A stretch of DNA of 5,447 bases, taken from an uncultured Pseudorhodobacter sp. (GTDB taxonomy: Bacteria; Pseudomonadota; Alphaproteobacteria; Rhodobacterales; Rhodobacteraceae). Below are positions 4,564-5,447 of the stretch, in pieces (the first letter of the stretch is position 1; the number at the start of each line of letters is the position of its first letter). Under the pieces are notes generated by a model that worked only from the letters and a program-made list of their open reading frames with translations, was not told where the DNA came from and did not search any database. Where the stretch lies: contig CALEMZ010000173.1 in NCBI GenBank assembly GCA_937910975.1, positions 1 to 5,447 on the forward strand, given 5' to 3'. The translations under genes were made by a program, and so were the position numbers.

Positions 4564-5447
4564 TCATGCCCCCCGGTCGCGCCAGTGGTTCACAATCGGA
4601 TACCGCCGATCCAGCCAGAAGGCGCGGCGCGTAAGCCGCGTGCCGGGGGCGGATTGAAAACGTTTATATTCGGATAGATAGACCAGTTTTTCCACCTTCT
4701 CCACCATCTCACGCGCGTAACCTGCCGCGACCAGATCGCTGATCGAGACGTCATTATCCACCAGCCCTTCAAGGATCGCATCCAGAACGGGATAGGGTGG
4801 CAGGCTGTCTTCATCCTTCTGGTCCGGGCGCAGCTCGGCCGATGGCGGCTTGTCGATCACGCGCGGCGGGATCACTTCACCCTGCGGGCCCATCATCCAT
4901 TCGCGGTGATTGGCGTTGCGCCAGCGGCAGGTTTCAAACACGCGGGTTTTGTAGAGGTCTTTGATCGGGTTATAGCCCCCCGCCATATCGCCATAAATCG
5001 TGGCATAGCCCACCGCGACCTCGGATTTATTGCCCGTGGTCAGCAGCATTTCGCCAAATTTATTCGACAGCGCCATCAGCAAAAGCCCGCGCAGGCGTGA
5101 CTGGATGTTCTCCTCCGTCAGATCGGGAGCGGTGCCTTCAAACAGCGGGGCCAGCGTGTTGGTGATGCCCGCGCGCCCCTCGGCAATCGGTACAAAATCA
5201 TAACGGCAGCCCAAAGCCTCAGCGACTTGTTTCGCGTCATCAAGGCTGGATTGGGAGGTGTATTCCGAGGGCAGCATCACGCAGCGCACATTTTCCGGGC
5301 CAATTGCATCAGCGGCGATGGTCGCAACGATCGCGGAATCGATACCGCCCGAAAGGCCCAGCAGCACCTTTTTGAACCCGGACTTCGCCAGATAATCGCG
5401 CAAGGAAACAACCATCGCGTGATAATCAGCTTCCCAAGCATCAGGTT
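4564..5447 (-). CDS. nadE: NAD+ synthetase, C-terminal part (runs off the window)
   Basis: The enzyme makes NAD+ from deamido-NAD+, ATP and a nitrogen source, the last step of NAD synthesis, in the cytoplasm. The visible 293 residues are the synthetase domain. Counting from the Met codon at 5415-5413, the ATP-pyrophosphatase loop SGGIDS is at residues 22-27. It is followed by MLPSEYTSQSS and the conserved run TTGNKSEVAVGYATIYGD and KDLYKT. The frame stays open past that Met to the window edge (PDAWEADYHA), so the Met is internal. The glutamine-dependent form has an N-terminal nitrilase-like amidase domain and about 550 residues in all, which fits a start well outside the window. This suggests the glutamine-using enzyme (EC 6.3.5.1), though the amidase domain is not visible. 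It ends 4 bp from the pfkB stop, with no terminator between them. Confidence 0.93.
   Translation of the reverse strand, partial: PDAWEADYHAMVVSLRDYLAKSGFKKVLLGLSGGIDSAIVATIAADAIGPENVRCVMLPSEYTSQSSLDDAKQVAEALGCRYDFVPIAEGRAGITNTLAPLFEGTAPDLTEENIQSRLRGLLLMALSNKFGEMLLTTGNKSEVAVGYATIYGDMAGGYNPIKDLYKTRVFETCRWRNANHREWMMGPQGEVIPPRVIDKPPSAELRPDQKDEDSLPPYPVLDAILEGLVDNDVSISDLVAAGYAREMVEKVEKLVYLSEYKRFQSAPGTRLTRRAFWLDRRYPIVNHWRDRGA

Overview
The window reads as alphaproteobacterial chromosomal DNA, most likely from a marine Rhodobacteraceae (roseobacter-type) bacterium. The grounds are moderately GC-rich coding sequence, the style of the GltX, PfkB and NadE proteins, and a match to the alphaproteobacterial CtrA box. 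The genus cannot be fixed from the sequence alone.

Left part (1-1551): an accessory-looking region with two tandem minus-strand paralogues, at 33-401 and 867-1235. Each now encodes 122 residues. They share a 33-residue Sec signal peptide (19 of 33 positions identical), the same ribosome binding site and a 42-bp conserved upstream block (33 of 42 identical). Their mature parts are unrelated 5-residue/15-bp repeats, NNGGG in one and KDAGS in the other. The upstream block of the second gene contains a perfect TTAA-N7-TTAAC sequence, the consensus for the cell-cycle regulator CtrA. The first gene has TTGA-N7-TTGAC at the same place. Between the two genes, broken reading frames continue the second gene's protein after a frameshift and a nonsense codon. 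The family therefore probably had a longer C-terminal domain that has decayed here.

Middle (1552-3484): a housekeeping glutamyl-tRNA synthetase gene (gltX, minus strand). Divergent from it is a metallo-beta-lactamase-fold hydrolase pseudogene (plus strand), with at least three frame changes, a missing N-terminus and an apparent loss of the last metal-ligand region. A terminator-like hairpin follows it.

Right part (3485-5447): a Pfk-2-type phosphofructokinase gene (pfkB, plus strand) runs convergently into the 3' end of a glutamine-dependent NAD synthetase gene (nadE, minus strand) with 4 bp between the stop codons. nadE runs off the right edge. The housekeeping genes supply glutamyl-tRNA, phosphorylated sugar and NAD, and show no shared pathway or obvious operon. 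The most interesting material is the paralogous secreted repeat-protein pair and its possible CtrA control.
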